Shown here: positions 18,793-27,474 of the stretch, in pieces
Layout of the letters: each line of letters starts with the position of its first letter
Position numbering within the stretch: position 1 is the stretch's first letter
Assembly: GCF_006716565.1 (NCBI RefSeq)
Contig: NZ_VFPG01000002.1
Location: 186,001 to 250,000, forward strand
Reading direction: 5' to 3'
Length of the DNA: 64,000 nt
DNA from: Nocardia bhagyanarayanae
GTDB lineage: Bacteria; Actinomycetota; Actinomycetes; Mycobacteriales; Mycobacteriaceae
Notes under the pieces: generated by a model
The model's database searches: none
The model's input: the letters and a program-made list of their open reading frames with translations, nothing else
Told to the model about the DNA's origin: nothing
Position numbers and translations under genes: made by a program

Positions 18793-19851
18793 ATGGTGGA
18801 TCTCATCGACCTGGTGCAGACCCTGACCACGCCCCATCCGCTCGACCGGTACCTGGAACTAGTGCGTCCCACGCTGACCGTCCGGCAGATGCGCGCCGAG
18901 ATCACCCACGTGCGCCGCTCGGTGCCCGGCTCGGTGACGCTCACCCTGCGCCCGACCCGGCAGTGGCGCGGCCACGCCGCGGGCCAGTACGTCCAGATCG
19001 GCGTGGTGATCGACGGCGTCCGGCACACGAGGTGCTACTCGCCGGTGAATCCGGAAGGACGCCGCGACCGGCACATCCAGCTCACGGTCAAGGCGCATCC
19101 CGGGGGCCTGGTGTCGCAGTACCTGCACGAGAACGCCGTGCCCGGCATGGTGGTCGACCTGAGCCCGGCGGCCGGCGTGTTCCGGCTGCCCGAGGTCCGC
19201 CCCGACCGGGTGGTGCTGATCAGCGGCGGCAGCGGTATCACGCCGGTGCTGTCGATGATGCGGACCCTCGCCGACGAGGGCTATCCCGGCGAACTGACCT
19301 TCCTGCACTACGCCCGTTCGCCGGAGGCGGTGCCGCACCGCGCCGAGCTGGAGGCCATCGCCGAGCGGAACCCGCGTTTCCGCATCGAACTGCGCTATCC
19401 GGAGCAGGGCGGCGGCCCGTTCGACTACGACGAACTCGAGCGCGTCGCGCCCTGGTTCGCCGAGGCGCAGACCTACGTGTGCGGCCCGCCGCCGCTGATG
19501 GACGCGGTGCGCAAGGTCTACGAGGCCGAGGAACTGGCCGACCGGCTGCACTCCGAGGAGTTCACGCTCTCGACCACCCCCGTCGAAGCGGACGAGGTGC
19601 ACGGCTCGACGAGGTTTTCGGCCAGCGGGGCGCGCGCCGAGAACACCGGTACCAGCCTGCTGGAGCAGGCCGAGGCCGCGGGCCTGACCCCGGAGTACGG
19701 CTGCCGCATGGGTATCTGCTTCTCCTGCACCGCCGTTCGCCGCTCCGGCTGCACGCGCAACCTGCGCACCGGTGAGACCGACAGCGATCCCGACCAGCCC
19801 ATCCAGCTCTGCGTCAGCGCCGCGGTGGGCGACGTCGACATCGAAATCTAG
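18793..19851 (+). CDS. Ferredoxin-NAD(P)H reductase with C-terminal 2Fe-2S domain (desaturase partner)
   Basis: A 352-residue electron-transfer protein: FAD domain about 35-145 with the RCYSPVN flavin motif, NAD(P)H domain about 150-255 with SGGSGITPVLSMMR and CGPPPLMDA, and a plant-type 2Fe-2S domain with Cys304, Cys309, Cys312 and Cys340. It matches Rv3230c, the NADPH oxidoreductase that feeds electrons to the DesA3 desaturase in M. tuberculosis, and the desaturase follows 21 bp downstream. ATG 18793 has GGAGAA 8 bases upstream; an in-frame ATG at 18757 would add 12 residues. Confidence 0.93.
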   Translation: MVDLIDLVQTLTTPHPLDRYLELVRPTLTVRQMRAEITHVRRSVPGSVTLTLRPTRQWRGHAAGQYVQIGVVIDGVRHTRCYSPVNPEGRRDRHIQLTVKAHPGGLVSQYLHENAVPGMVVDLSPAAGVFRLPEVRPDRVVLISGGSGITPVLSMMRTLADEGYPGELTFLHYARSPEAVPHRAELEAIAERNPRFRIELRYPEQGGGPFDYDELERVAPWFAEAQTYVCGPPPLMDAVRKVYEAEELADRLHSEEFTLSTTPVEADEVHGSTRFSASGARAENTGTSLLEQAEAAGLTPEYGCRMGICFSCTAVRRSGCTRNLRTGETDSDPDQPIQLCVSAAVGDVDIEI

Positions 19852-19872
19852 AAAGACACAAGGGGACTGACA

Positions 19873-21021
19873 ATGACCATTCTGACCGAGACCAAGGACG
19901 GACCGCTGGTCCTGACTCCCGACCAGGTCGAGGAGCTGGGCAAGGCGCTCGACGAACTGCGCGACCGCGTCGTCGCCGATCTCGGCGAGCGCGACCGCGA
20001 GTACATCTACTCGATCATCAAGGCGCAGCGCGGTTTCGAGATCGCCGGGCGCGGCATGATGTATCTGGGCTTCCTGCCTCCGGTGTGGCTGGCCGCGGTC
20101 GCCGCACTGAGCGTGTCGAAGATCTTGGACAACATGGAGATCGGCCACAACGTCATGCACGGCCAGTACGACTGGATGCGTGAGCCCGGCCTGAATTCCC
20201 GTGAGTTCGAGTGGGATACGGTCTGCCCGGCCGACCAGTGGAAGCACTCGCACAACTACATGCACCACACCTACACCAACATCCACGGCATGGACCGCGA
20301 CATCGGCTACGGCATCCTGCGAATGGACGAGGGCCAGAAGTGGAACCCCTACTACCTGGGCAACCCACTGTGGGCGTTCCTGCTGATGGTGTTCTTCGAG
20401 TGGGGCGTGATGCTGCACGACGCCGAGGCCGAAAACATCATCCAGGGCAAGCGCAAGTGGTCGGACCTCAAGCCGCTGGTCAAGGGCTGGTGGCGTAAGG
20501 CGGGCCGCCAGGCGCTCAAGGACTACGTGGTGTTCCCCGCGCTGACCGGTCCGCTGTTCCTCAGCACGCTGGCCGGCAACGCCGCGGCCAACCTGGTGCG
20601 CAACGTCTGGGCCTACTCGATCATCTTCTGCGGCCACTTCCCTTCCGGCGTACAGACGTTCACCGAGGAGGAGACCGCCGAGGAGACCCGCGGCGAGTGG
20701 TATGTCCGGCAGATGCTCGGCTCGGCGAACATCTCCGGCGGCAAGCTGTTCCACATCATGAGCGGCAATCTGTCGCACCAGATCGAACACCACCTGTTCC
20801 CCGACATCCCCGCCAACCGCTATCCGGAGATCGCGCCGGAGGTGCGGGCGCTGTGTGAGAAGTACGGATTGCCGTACCACACCGGCCCGTTGAGCAAGCA
20901 GATCGGCGATGTGTGGCTGAAGATTTTCAAGCTGGCGCTGCCGCCGCGCTTCACGAAGAACCCGTCATCTGCCGGTGTTATCGTGATGCGTCAGCGGAAG
21001 GCGACCGAAGTGGGCGTGTGA
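19873..21021 (+). CDS. Membrane acyl-CoA delta-9 desaturase (DesA3 type)
   Basis: A 382-residue diiron membrane desaturase that introduces a cis double bond into stearoyl/palmitoyl-CoA, giving oleate for membrane lipids and acylglycerols. The three histidine boxes are H92-NVM-H96, H127-NYM-H131-H132 and H302-QIE-H306-H307, set between hydrophobic segments at about 68-82, 160-175 and 225-250. Electrons would come from the reductase encoded directly upstream. The stop is immediately followed by the ATG of a small gene, so the three form one operon. Confidence 0.94.
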   Translation: MTILTETKDGPLVLTPDQVEELGKALDELRDRVVADLGERDREYIYSIIKAQRGFEIAGRGMMYLGFLPPVWLAAVAALSVSKILDNMEIGHNVMHGQYDWMREPGLNSREFEWDTVCPADQWKHSHNYMHHTYTNIHGMDRDIGYGILRMDEGQKWNPYYLGNPLWAFLLMVFFEWGVMLHDAEAENIIQGKRKWSDLKPLVKGWWRKAGRQALKDYVVFPALTGPLFLSTLAGNAAANLVRNVWAYSIIFCGHFPSGVQTFTEEETAEETRGEWYVRQMLGSANISGGKLFHIMSGNLSHQIEHHLFPDIPANRYPEIAPEVRALCEKYGLPYHTGPLSKQIGDVWLKIFKLALPPRFTKNPSSAGVIVMRQRKATEVGV

Positions 21022-21327
21022 ATGATCGGGAAATTCGAAAGCAACAAGGATTTGATTCAAGAATTGACGGCCTCCGGTGCCAGGCACGTCGGAAATATCG
21101 CGACGATCATCACCGGAACCGTCCAGGAGGTCACTCGGGAGATCGGTGAGTGGATCACCGACGCGATCGAGATGAACGAGGCGGCCGCCGCGGCGCGCAA
21201 GGATGCCGCCGTTCAGCGGGAAGCGCCGCTGGACGAGGTCCCCGACGAGCCCGAGCCCACGGCCGAGCCGGGCTCCGCCTTCGTCGAGGCCGAGGTCGTC
21301 GAGTCCGACCTCGACGACCGCCGCTGA
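21022..21327 (+). CDS. Small helical protein encoded in the desaturase operon
   Basis: A 101-residue protein whose ATG follows the desaturase stop with no gap. Residues 1-65 look like an amphipathic helix pair (LIQELTASGARHVGNIATIITGTVQEVTREIGEWITDAIE), while 68-101 is a very acidic, Pro/Glu-rich, probably disordered tail. No membrane segment or metal motif is seen. I do not recognise the family. Its first codons are less GC-rich than its neighbours, perhaps to keep the junction open for translational re-initiation. A role as desaturase accessory or stability factor is inference from position only. Confidence 0.75.
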   Translation: MIGKFESNKDLIQELTASGARHVGNIATIITGTVQEVTREIGEWITDAIEMNEAAAAARKDAAVQREAPLDEVPDEPEPTAEPGSAFVEAEVVESDLDDRR

Positions 21328-21858
21328 TCACCACACCGGCAGCCTGCGCCGGTGCTCGGCGACATCGGTGATCAGGTCCTGATAGCCGTCGGCCAGCTCG
21401 GCGAGCCGCGTCCACAGCAGGTGGGCTTCCCCGTCCACCCGCGGTGGCTGCGCCGCCGAGCCGGTCACGCTCAAAGCCTGTTGTGCCGCAGTCCATTTCG
21501 CCGCCATTCGATCGATGACCGCGCCCAGTGTCTCGGTGTGCAGCGAGGCGCCCGTGCGGTGCGCGACGTTGCTCGCCACCCAGTCGTTGATCCGGCCGAC
21601 CAGCTCGGCGCGGCGCTCGTCGATGTCCTCCACCAGCTGACTGCACGCCGCGACGCGACCGCTGGTGGCGTCCGGCGCGTGCGCTGCGGCCAGTGCCCGG
21701 TGCCTGCGCTCATGGCATTCGACCAGCTCGCGGGCCGCGGCTAGGACTCGGTGCTTCCGGCGATTCGGGTCGTCGGCTTCGCGAAACGCGCGCAACAGCG
21801 CTGATCGCGGTGGCAGCTCGCCGGCTCCGATACGGCTTCCTGCGTATTCGGTAGGCAT
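21328..21858 (-). CDS. DUF4254 domain protein
   Basis: A 176-residue soluble helical protein. The segment RRAELVGRINDWVASNVAH followed by LHTETLGAVIDRMAAKW is the signature pattern I associate with DUF4254 proteins of Nocardia, which have no known function. Its stop (minus strand) abuts the stop of the small desaturase-operon protein. ATG 21858 has AGGGG about 8 bases upstream. The long upstream region (21859-22244) is non-coding. Confidence 0.75.
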   Translation of the reverse strand: MPTEYAGSRIGAGELPPRSALLRAFREADDPNRRKHRVLAAARELVECHERRHRALAAAHAPDATSGRVAACSQLVEDIDERRAELVGRINDWVASNVAHRTGASLHTETLGAVIDRMAAKWTAAQQALSVTGSAAQPPRVDGEAHLLWTRLAELADGYQDLITDVAEHRRRLPVW

Positions 21859-22244
21859 GGTGCACGCCCCTGCGGTAACGATCCGACATGGATACGCCAG
21901 GGCCGAGGGGGATTTCGGGGAGGGGCACCCCTCGGCTCCGGCGCAGCCCCGAGCCCGGACGCCCCCCACACAGTCCACCAGCACGGCAAAGAAACCGGGA
22001 AATCCGCGACGATGCGATGAGGAAGACGGCCCGAGAAATCGGGACACTTTCAGGAAAGCGCGATAGTCGAATCGGCGCAACCGAATGGTCGGAAAATCCG
22101 TGTGCCAGCCGGAAATCGTTATCGTCCGTTACGGGGCGGTCACACGAAATCTATCTTTGCCCAAGGTGAACTGGGCGATTGGCGCATCTCCAGTTATCGC
22201 CGCGGCGCGGCGGCTGCGCACCCCGGTGCGATGGACTAGCCTCG
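21859..22244. other. Non-coding gap between divergent genes
   Basis: About 385 bp with no credible gene. It holds a short perfect hairpin GAGGGG-CA-CCCCTC near 21915 and, close to its right end, the -10-like TAGCCT at 22237-22242 of the next gene. The stretch 22010-22180 is comparatively A+T-rich, as expected of promoter DNA. Confidence 0.5.
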
Positions 22245-22571
22245 ATGTTCGTGCCCGCCTATGTGTCATCGCCGGAGCTGACATTCGGCTTCATGTTCTC
22301 GCTGGAAGACCCCGAGCGAATTGCTGAAGTCGTCCGCAACCTCATCGTTCGCAAGACGGTCTCGGTTTTCCGGCTCGCACGTCTGTCCGATGACGACGGC
22401 CCGCCGGAGCGCTACGTGGTCAACTGGGGCGCCATCCCGCAGATCAACATCACCACCAGCGCGCCCGACCCAGAGGAACTGCGGGTCAACCGGATCATGC
22501 TGGTCAACGCGTTCCTCAGCGAGGAGGGCGAGGTCAGTTTGTACTCCGCGCAGGGACAGGCGCCGAGTTAG
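22245..22571 (+). CDS. Small conserved hypothetical protein
   Basis: A 108-residue soluble protein, FVPAYVSSPELTFGFMFSL at the start, mixed alpha/beta by appearance, with a conserved-looking VNWGAIPQINITTSA strand in the middle. I do not recognise it. The start is ambiguous: ATG 22245 is used here, but TAGCCT ends only 2 bases before it, whereas the in-frame GTG at 22251 is 8 bases after the box and would suit a leaderless transcript better. It converges on the MFS gene. Confidence 0.65.
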   Translation: MFVPAYVSSPELTFGFMFSLEDPERIAEVVRNLIVRKTVSVFRLARLSDDDGPPERYVVNWGAIPQINITTSAPDPEELRVNRIMLVNAFLSEEGEVSLYSAQGQAPS

Positions 22572-22741
22572 TCCCTTCCGCCGAATCGCACGCCTGTGCG
22601 CCGGTTCGGCTGCTGCCCGACGGGGCCGCGGGCGTTGAGCGGGTATCGCGTCCGCAGCCCGAGCATCGGCCGCTCAGCCAGGCCGAGATACCGGATCGGC
22701 GGAGGGAGGCGGCGGGCGGCCGCGCCGATGTTGGATACCCG

Positions 22742-22771
22742 CCTCGCAGGGGCGGTGACACCCCTGCGAGG
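22742..22771. terminator. Hairpin terminator between convergent genes
   Basis: CCTCGCAGGGG and CCCCTGCGAGG pair perfectly (11 bp) around an 8-base loop, 13 bp beyond the stop of the minus-strand MFS gene. No long T run follows. Confidence 0.65.
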
Positions 22772-22784
22772 AGCGCGTGCGGCA

Positions 22785-24038
22785 TTACACCGTCGCCGCC
22801 GCCTCGGGAACCGGTGCGTTCAGGCGACCGGAGCGGGCGAGTCCGTACAGTCCGGCGGCGGACGCGGCGCCGATGGCGATCAGGGCGGCCCAGGCCAGGG
22901 AACTCAATCCGGCGGAGCGGGCCGCGTCCAGGACCGTTCCGGTGCCGAGGTTGCCGAGTAGGATGCCGGTGCCGACGATCGTGTTGTAGAGACCGTAGTG
23001 GGTGGCGACCAAGCGGTCGCCACAGAGCGCGACCACGGTGTCCATTTCGAACGGGAAGACCGCGGCCGCACCGACACCCAGCACCGCGGCGGTCAGCAGC
23101 ATCGCGCCGACCGCCGTCGGCACGCCGAGCGCGGTGCCCGGGACGAGCAGCAGCGGAACGAACGCCGCCGCCAGAATCGCCATGCCGAGGACGAGGCTGT
23201 GCGGGCGGCCCCACCGGGCGGCGAACCAGCGGGTGATGCGCAGCTGTCCGGCGATGGCGATCACGCCGGAGACCACGAACACCGCCGTCATGAGCGCGGT
23301 CGCCGACCCTTCGCCGACGACGCGGGCGGCCTGCATCGGCAGCGCCAGATACACCTGGAACGAGAGCACGTAGCAGCCGATCATCGCCGCCGAGAACAGC
23401 AGGAACGGGCGATTGGCCAGCACCACGCGCCAATCCTCGAGCACCGACGCCGTTTTCGGCTCCGCCCGGTGCTGCGGCAGTGCGCGCAACTGGGCGACGG
23501 TGAGCAGGGCGAACACCGCGGCAGCGCCAGCGGCGGTGACCTGGAAATCGAACGCCATCAACGCGAGACCGAGGATCGGCCCGAACAGGATGCCCGCCTG
23601 ATAGAAGATGTTGAACACCGCGAACGCCTCGACCCGTCGTTCGCCGGAATCCACGGCGAGGTACGCGCGCACCGCCGGATTGAACAGCGCGCCCGCGAAT
23701 CCCGTTGCGGCCGAGGCGATCAGCAGCGCGGGCAGCGAGTCGGCGAACGCGAGCAGTGTGAAACCGCCGGTGCGCAGCAGACATCCGGCCACGATCAGCG
23801 GTTTGTAACCGAGCCGGTCGGCCAGAGTGCCGCCGACCAGGAACATTCCCTGCTGGGAGAAGTTCCTGATGCCGAGCACCAGGCCGATCGCCCACGCCGC
23901 GAGGCCGAGCGTGCCCGCCATGTACCCGGCCAGGTAGGGCATGAGCATGAAGAAGCCGGTGTTGATGGCGAACTGGTTCACCATCAGCACCCGGCTGGGT
24001 CTGCCGAAACTGCGGTAGGTCGCGTAGACGTCCTTCAT
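22785..24038 (-). CDS. MFS transporter (Rv0849-like)
   Basis: A 417-residue, about 12-helix major facilitator. The loop 2-3 motif appears as [12 protein letters not shown] (about 69-80), and the N-terminus [18 protein letters not shown] fits drug/metabolite exporters. Its ATG overlaps the stop of the cysK2-like gene (ATGA at 24035-24038), so it is co-translated with it. In M. tuberculosis the same order lpqS-cysK2-Rv0849 is known, suggesting that the transporter moves a product or partner of that pathway; this remains inference. Confidence 0.88.
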   Translation of the reverse strand: MKDVYATYRSFGRPSRVLMVNQFAINTGFFMLMPYLAGYMAGTLGLAAWAIGLVLGIRNFSQQGMFLVGGTLADRLGYKPLIVAGCLLRTGGFTLLAFADSLPALLIASAATGFAGALFNPAVRAYLAVDSGERRVEAFAVFNIFYQAGILFGPILGLALMAFDFQVTAAGAAAVFALLTVAQLRALPQHRAEPKTASVLEDWRVVLANRPFLLFSAAMIGCYVLSFQVYLALPMQAARVVGEGSATALMTAVFVVSGVIAIAGQLRITRWFAARWGRPHSLVLGMAILAAAFVPLLLVPGTALGVPTAVGAMLLTAAVLGVGAAAVFPFEMDTVVALCGDRLVATHYGLYNTIVGTGILLGNLGTGTVLDAARSAGLSSLAWAALIAIGAASAAGLYGLARSGRLNAPVPEAAATV

Positions 24039-25195
24039 CGGGTGCCCTCCGGTGCGGTGGTCTCGGGCCGTCCGGTCGTCGTCGGATCGTGCCGGTGCTG
24101 TTTCGGGTCGAGCACGGTCGTGCAGCGGGTCCACGAGTCGACCACTGCCGCGTATGGATGCGCGATCGTCGCGGGTTCGGTCGGCGCGGCGCCGAGCAGT
24201 CCGTGCTCCCGGCAGTAGGCGTCGTTGTAGACGGTGTCGAAGTAGCGCAGCGGACCGTCCGGGAAGACGGCGGCGATGCGCGCGTCCGGCTCACCTGTGC
24301 GGGCCAGCCAGCCCGCGACCAGCGCCACCGCGCCGACGCTCCACCCGCCGCTGGCGTGATGGGTCGCGGCAAGCGTGCGGCAGGCCCACACCGCTTCGGC
24401 GGGCGCGACCCAGTGGATCTCGTCGAACGCCGGATAGTCGACGTTCTCCGGATGAATGCTCGAGCCGAGCCCGCGCATCAGCCGCGGCCCGGCGGGTTGG
24501 CCGAAGATGGTCGACGCGACGGTGTCCACGCCGACCAGACGCAGATGCGGGAAATAGCGCCGCAGTGCGCGGGCGATGCCGGAGGAGTGTCCGCCGGTGC
24601 CCACCGAGCACACCAGCACGTCGATCCGGCCGAGTTGCGCGACGAGTTCCACGGCCAGCGATTCGTACGCGGCGCGGTTGTCGGGGTTGCGGTACTGGTC
24701 GGGGCACCAGGCGCGCGGGTCGGCGGCCAGCAGTTCGGCGACGCGGTCGCGGCGGGCCTGTTGCCACCCTCCGGTGGGATGCGGTTCGGTGACCATCTCC
24801 ACCCGGGCGCCGTAGGCGGCGAGCATGTGCTGCATGAGCGGTTCGAGGCCAGGATCGGTGACCAGGGTGACGGGGTGGCGGTGCACCATCCCGGCCAGGG
24901 CGAGACCGAGACCGAGGGTGCCGCTGGTGGATTCGACGATCGGCGCGCCGGGCGCGAGCTCACCCCGGGCGGCGGCGCGTTCGACCATGTGCAGCGCGGG
25001 CCGGTCCTTCATGCCGCCCGGATTCGCGCCCTCGAGCTTGGCCCAGAATCCCCGGCCCGCGGGCGCGAGCGGTTCGGTGATCCAGAGGACCGGGGTGTTG
25101 CCGACCATGGTGGCCGGGCGCGGGCAGCGGTTGGCGGTGGTGAGCAGGCTTGCCGGGCTCGGCAGCGGATCCGTTTCGAGCAGTGCTGAAGACAT
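24035..25195 (-). CDS. cysK2: CysK2-like PLP enzyme (S-sulfocysteine synthase family)
   Basis: A 386-residue fold-II PLP enzyme of the cysteine synthase superfamily. The PLP lysine is Lys63 in [12 protein letters not shown], the substrate loop is [12 protein letters not shown], and the phosphate-binding glycines are VGTGGHSSG. In M. tuberculosis CysK2 (Rv0848) makes S-sulfocysteine from O-phosphoserine and thiosulfate and lies between lpqS and an MFS gene, exactly as here. The C-terminal extension beyond residue 340 ([16 protein letters not shown]) is also seen in CysK2-type proteins. Assignment rests on this synteny plus the fold; another beta-replacement activity is possible. Confidence 0.82.
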   Translation of the reverse strand: MSSALLETDPLPSPASLLTTANRCPRPATMVGNTPVLWITEPLAPAGRGFWAKLEGANPGGMKDRPALHMVERAAARGELAPGAPIVESTSGTLGLGLALAGMVHRHPVTLVTDPGLEPLMQHMLAAYGARVEMVTEPHPTGGWQQARRDRVAELLAADPRAWCPDQYRNPDNRAAYESLAVELVAQLGRIDVLVCSVGTGGHSSGIARALRRYFPHLRLVGVDTVASTIFGQPAGPRLMRGLGSSIHPENVDYPAFDEIHWVAPAEAVWACRTLAATHHASGGWSVGAVALVAGWLARTGEPDARIAAVFPDGPLRYFDTVYNDAYCREHGLLGAAPTEPATIAHPYAAVVDSWTRCTTVLDPKQHRHDPTTTGRPETTAPEGTR

Positions 25196-25299
25196 GGGGA
25201 TGCATCGATTCTGTGCGGTCGCTGTGGCAGCGAGGGTGTGGTGCGGGAACGCACGAACACCGGCCGGGCCCCGGCAGGCCACGACCTGACGCTGACCGA

Positions 25300-25719
25300 T
25301 CAGTTCCGATCGATGCCGAATCGAATGAGCAGCTCCCGGCCGCCACCGACCGGAAGGGCGGCCGCGGGCGGCGCGCGCGGACCGATGCCGAGATACGCGG
25401 CCATCGACAGCACCAGCAGCGAAGCGATGCCGACGAGCAGCAACTCCTGTAGCGACGGGCCGGAGCGCGGAAGGGTCGCGATCATCGCGTCGGGGGACAG
25501 GTGCTGCTCCGGTTCGGCGGCGTGCTGGTGCAGATCGGCCGCGGCCCACGGCACCACCTGCGAGGAGACGCCGGGCCCGGACGATTCGATATGCGCGTGA
25601 ATCGTCGCGGCGGGGGTGAACAGGTGACAATCCGGCAGCGCCAAGGCGAGCGCCCACGCGGCGAACGCGACGGCGACCACCGCCCGCATACCGGCCCCCC
25701 GTATCGCACCGAACGTCAC
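25300..25719 (-). CDS. lpqS: LpqS-like His-rich surface protein
   Basis: A 139-residue protein with an N-terminal hydrophobic segment (about 11-29) ending at Cys31, a His-rich exterior region (His32, His41, His43, then [13 protein letters not shown] with His64, His66, His73), a second hydrophobic segment at about 92-112 and a conserved [10 protein letters not shown] end like the LLTRF end of M. tuberculosis LpqS. LpqS belongs to the copper-induced RicR regulon, so these histidines may bind Cu(I/II). GTG 25719 is chosen because TACTAT (25733-25728) precedes it by 8 bases; ATG 25689 is an alternative. The cysK2 gene starts 104 bp downstream. Confidence 0.75.
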   Translation of the reverse strand: MTFGAIRGAGMRAVVAVAFAAWALALALPDCHLFTPAATIHAHIESSGPGVSSQVVPWAAADLHQHAAEPEQHLSPDAMIATLPRSGPSLQELLLVGIASLLVLSMAAYLGIGPRAPPAAALPVGGGRELLIRFGIDRN

Positions 25720-25733
25720 GTCTGCCGATAGTA

Positions 25734-26212
25734 CAAGCCGTACGCACCGGGCCGGTCAGGCGCGGGATCGATGCGGAGGCACAGGGTCCGGTTCAGCGCC
25801 GACGCCGAGCGTTGGAGTGCTGGTGGCCATCGAGGTTGTATCTACCGCCCTGCGTATCGCGGGTTCGGCGCGCCATGGCGCGGGTGTCCGATTACCGCCG
25901 GCACATTGCCTCCGGCGGTGCGGCCAGGAGGTAGGTGGTATCGAGCGATTGCGTCGCCGACCGCCTCGTGTACCGCTGGGTGGAGCGTCCGCGTGACCCC
26001 ACGGCACGATCGCCGGTCTCGTCGCGGTTGGTGGACCGAGTTGTGCGTCGGGGTCGCGCGCCAGGGCGAGGACCCGAGCCTTCGATTCGGTTGATTCATC
26101 TGCCGGGGATCGATCCGCGGGTGCGCGGCGCGGTAGTCGAGGCCGAGCGAAGTGCGCCCCGGCTGCCGAGGACGGTGCAGCGCCGAGCAGGGACCTTCCG
26201 GCGCGGATCGGT
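25734..26212. other. Non-coding stretch without recognisable gene
   Basis: About 480 bp between the lpqS promoter and the excalibur lipoprotein gene. Open frames exist on both strands, but their translations are Arg/Pro-rich without structure, as expected of GC-rich shadow frames. I see no strong hairpin, repeat or RNA gene. I find no TACCC/GGGTA dyad, the RicR-type box, near the lpqS start. Confidence 0.5.
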
Positions 26213-26509
26213 TCAGCCGCGGGGTGCGGTGGTGGGGCGCACGAGGCAGGCGACCCCGTCCTCTTTGCCGTCGAGGCGGTCCAGTTGCACCGAGTAGCCG
26301 GGGTCCTGGCGGCGCAGCGGTGCTTTGCCCGCCGCCCAGGCGTCCTCGCAGTTGCGGAAGGCCGCGGCACTCGTGGTGGTCGCGGTGGCGACCGGTCCGG
26401 ACGAGGAGTGGCGCCGCTTCTTGCTCGAACCACAGCCGGTCACCGAGACGGCGAGCACGGCGATCAGCAGCAGGCCGACGACTAGCACGACGGGCCGAGA
26501 GTTACGCAT
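26213..26509 (-). CDS. Excalibur-domain lipoprotein
   Basis: A 98-residue lipoprotein: signal segment 1-25 with the lipobox VTGC (Cys26), a basic/Ser-rich linker (27-50), and an excalibur domain at about 51-88 with Cys54, the acidic loop D77-R-L-D80-G-K-E-D84-G and Cys88. The domain is thought to bind calcium at the cell surface. ATG 26509 has GGGGGGAA about 6 bases upstream; an in-frame start at 26545 would add 12 residues before the signal. It is the second excalibur protein in the window but, unlike the one at 1370, membrane-anchored. Confidence 0.88.
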   Translation of the reverse strand: MRNSRPVVLVVGLLLIAVLAVSVTGCGSSKKRRHSSSGPVATATTTSAAAFRNCEDAWAAGKAPLRRQDPGYSVQLDRLDGKEDGVACLVRPTTAPRG

Positions 26510-26742
26510 ATGAATTCCCCCCGAAGACAATGGTTTTCGATCCAAACGCCAGCCAGTATCACGGCCGCGATCGCCTTTCGCAACATCGCGACGCGGGCTG
26601 GACGGTCGTTTTTGTTGGCGTGTCGGTACCGCATCGTGGCCTTACCGGCGGAGCGGTGCCGGACAATTATGAGATACCTCACAGGGGCGCTGTGAAATTC
26701 AAGCCCGGGTGGGCTGTGCGCAGCCCGGAAGGAGCGTCGATC

Positions 26743-27432
26743 ATGGAAATGGAACTCGAGAAGCCGGCGGCCGCCGTGAATCCGGTCCGCGTCCGAGGGG
26801 ATCTCGATCCCGGTCTGTCGCGGTGGATGTGGCTGGTGAAGTGGATTCTGGCCATCCCGCACTACATCGTGCTGTTCTTCCTGCACATCGCGTACTTCGT
26901 GGTGTCCGTCATCGCCTTCTTCGCGATCCTGTTCACCGGTAGGTATCCGCGCGGGCTGTTCGACTTCAATGTCGGTGTCATGCGCTGGAATTGGCGCGTC
27001 GGTTTCTACTCGCTGACCGTGCTCGGCACCGACAAATATCCGCCGTTCCATTTGCGGCCGGACGCGGACTATCCCGCCGATCTGGAGGTCGACTATCCCG
27101 AAACCCTGCACCGCGGCCTGGTTTTGATCAAATGGTGGCTGCTCGCCATTCCACACTATTTGATCATCGGCGCGCTGATGAGCGGCGCGGTCGGCACCGC
27201 CATGCAGGACAACGGCTCCGACGCCTGGAACGTAATGCTGGCCTGGCCGGTGATCTACCTGCTTCTGGTGGTGGCGTTGATCGCGCTGCTGTTCACCGCG
27301 GTCTACCCGAAAGGCCTGTTCGACTTCGTCGTCGGCATCAACCGATGGGCCATCCGGGTGCAGGCCTACGCCTCGCTGATGCGTGACGAATACCCGCCGT
27401 TCCGGCTCGACCAGGGGCCGCGCGAACCGTAG
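26743..27432 (+). CDS. DUF4389 membrane protein
   Basis: A 229-residue integral membrane protein made of two similar halves: each has an amphipathic RWMWLVKWILAIPHY or LIKWWLLAIPHY entry, long hydrophobic segments (about 38-62; 135-160 and 168-192) and a closing YPRGLFDF/YPKGLFDF motif followed by W.RV. This internal duplication is the hallmark of DUF4389. Function unknown. GGAAGGA lies about 11 bases before the ATG. It is preceded by a small hairpin GGGCTG-TGCG-CAGCCC at 26711-26726. Confidence 0.9.
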   Translation: MEMELEKPAAAVNPVRVRGDLDPGLSRWMWLVKWILAIPHYIVLFFLHIAYFVVSVIAFFAILFTGRYPRGLFDFNVGVMRWNWRVGFYSLTVLGTDKYPPFHLRPDADYPADLEVDYPETLHRGLVLIKWWLLAIPHYLIIGALMSGAVGTAMQDNGSDAWNVMLAWPVIYLLLVVALIALLFTAVYPKGLFDFVVGINRWAIRVQAYASLMRDEYPPFRLDQGPREP

Positions 27433-27474
27433 CCCCCGATCAACCGGCTACCCCCGAATCCGCCCGCCGACCCG

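Noticed and set aside
25756..26433. Long minus-strand open frame upstream of lpqS
   Set aside because: The translation is Arg/Pro-rich without structure and overlaps the well-supported excalibur lipoprotein gene in another frame.
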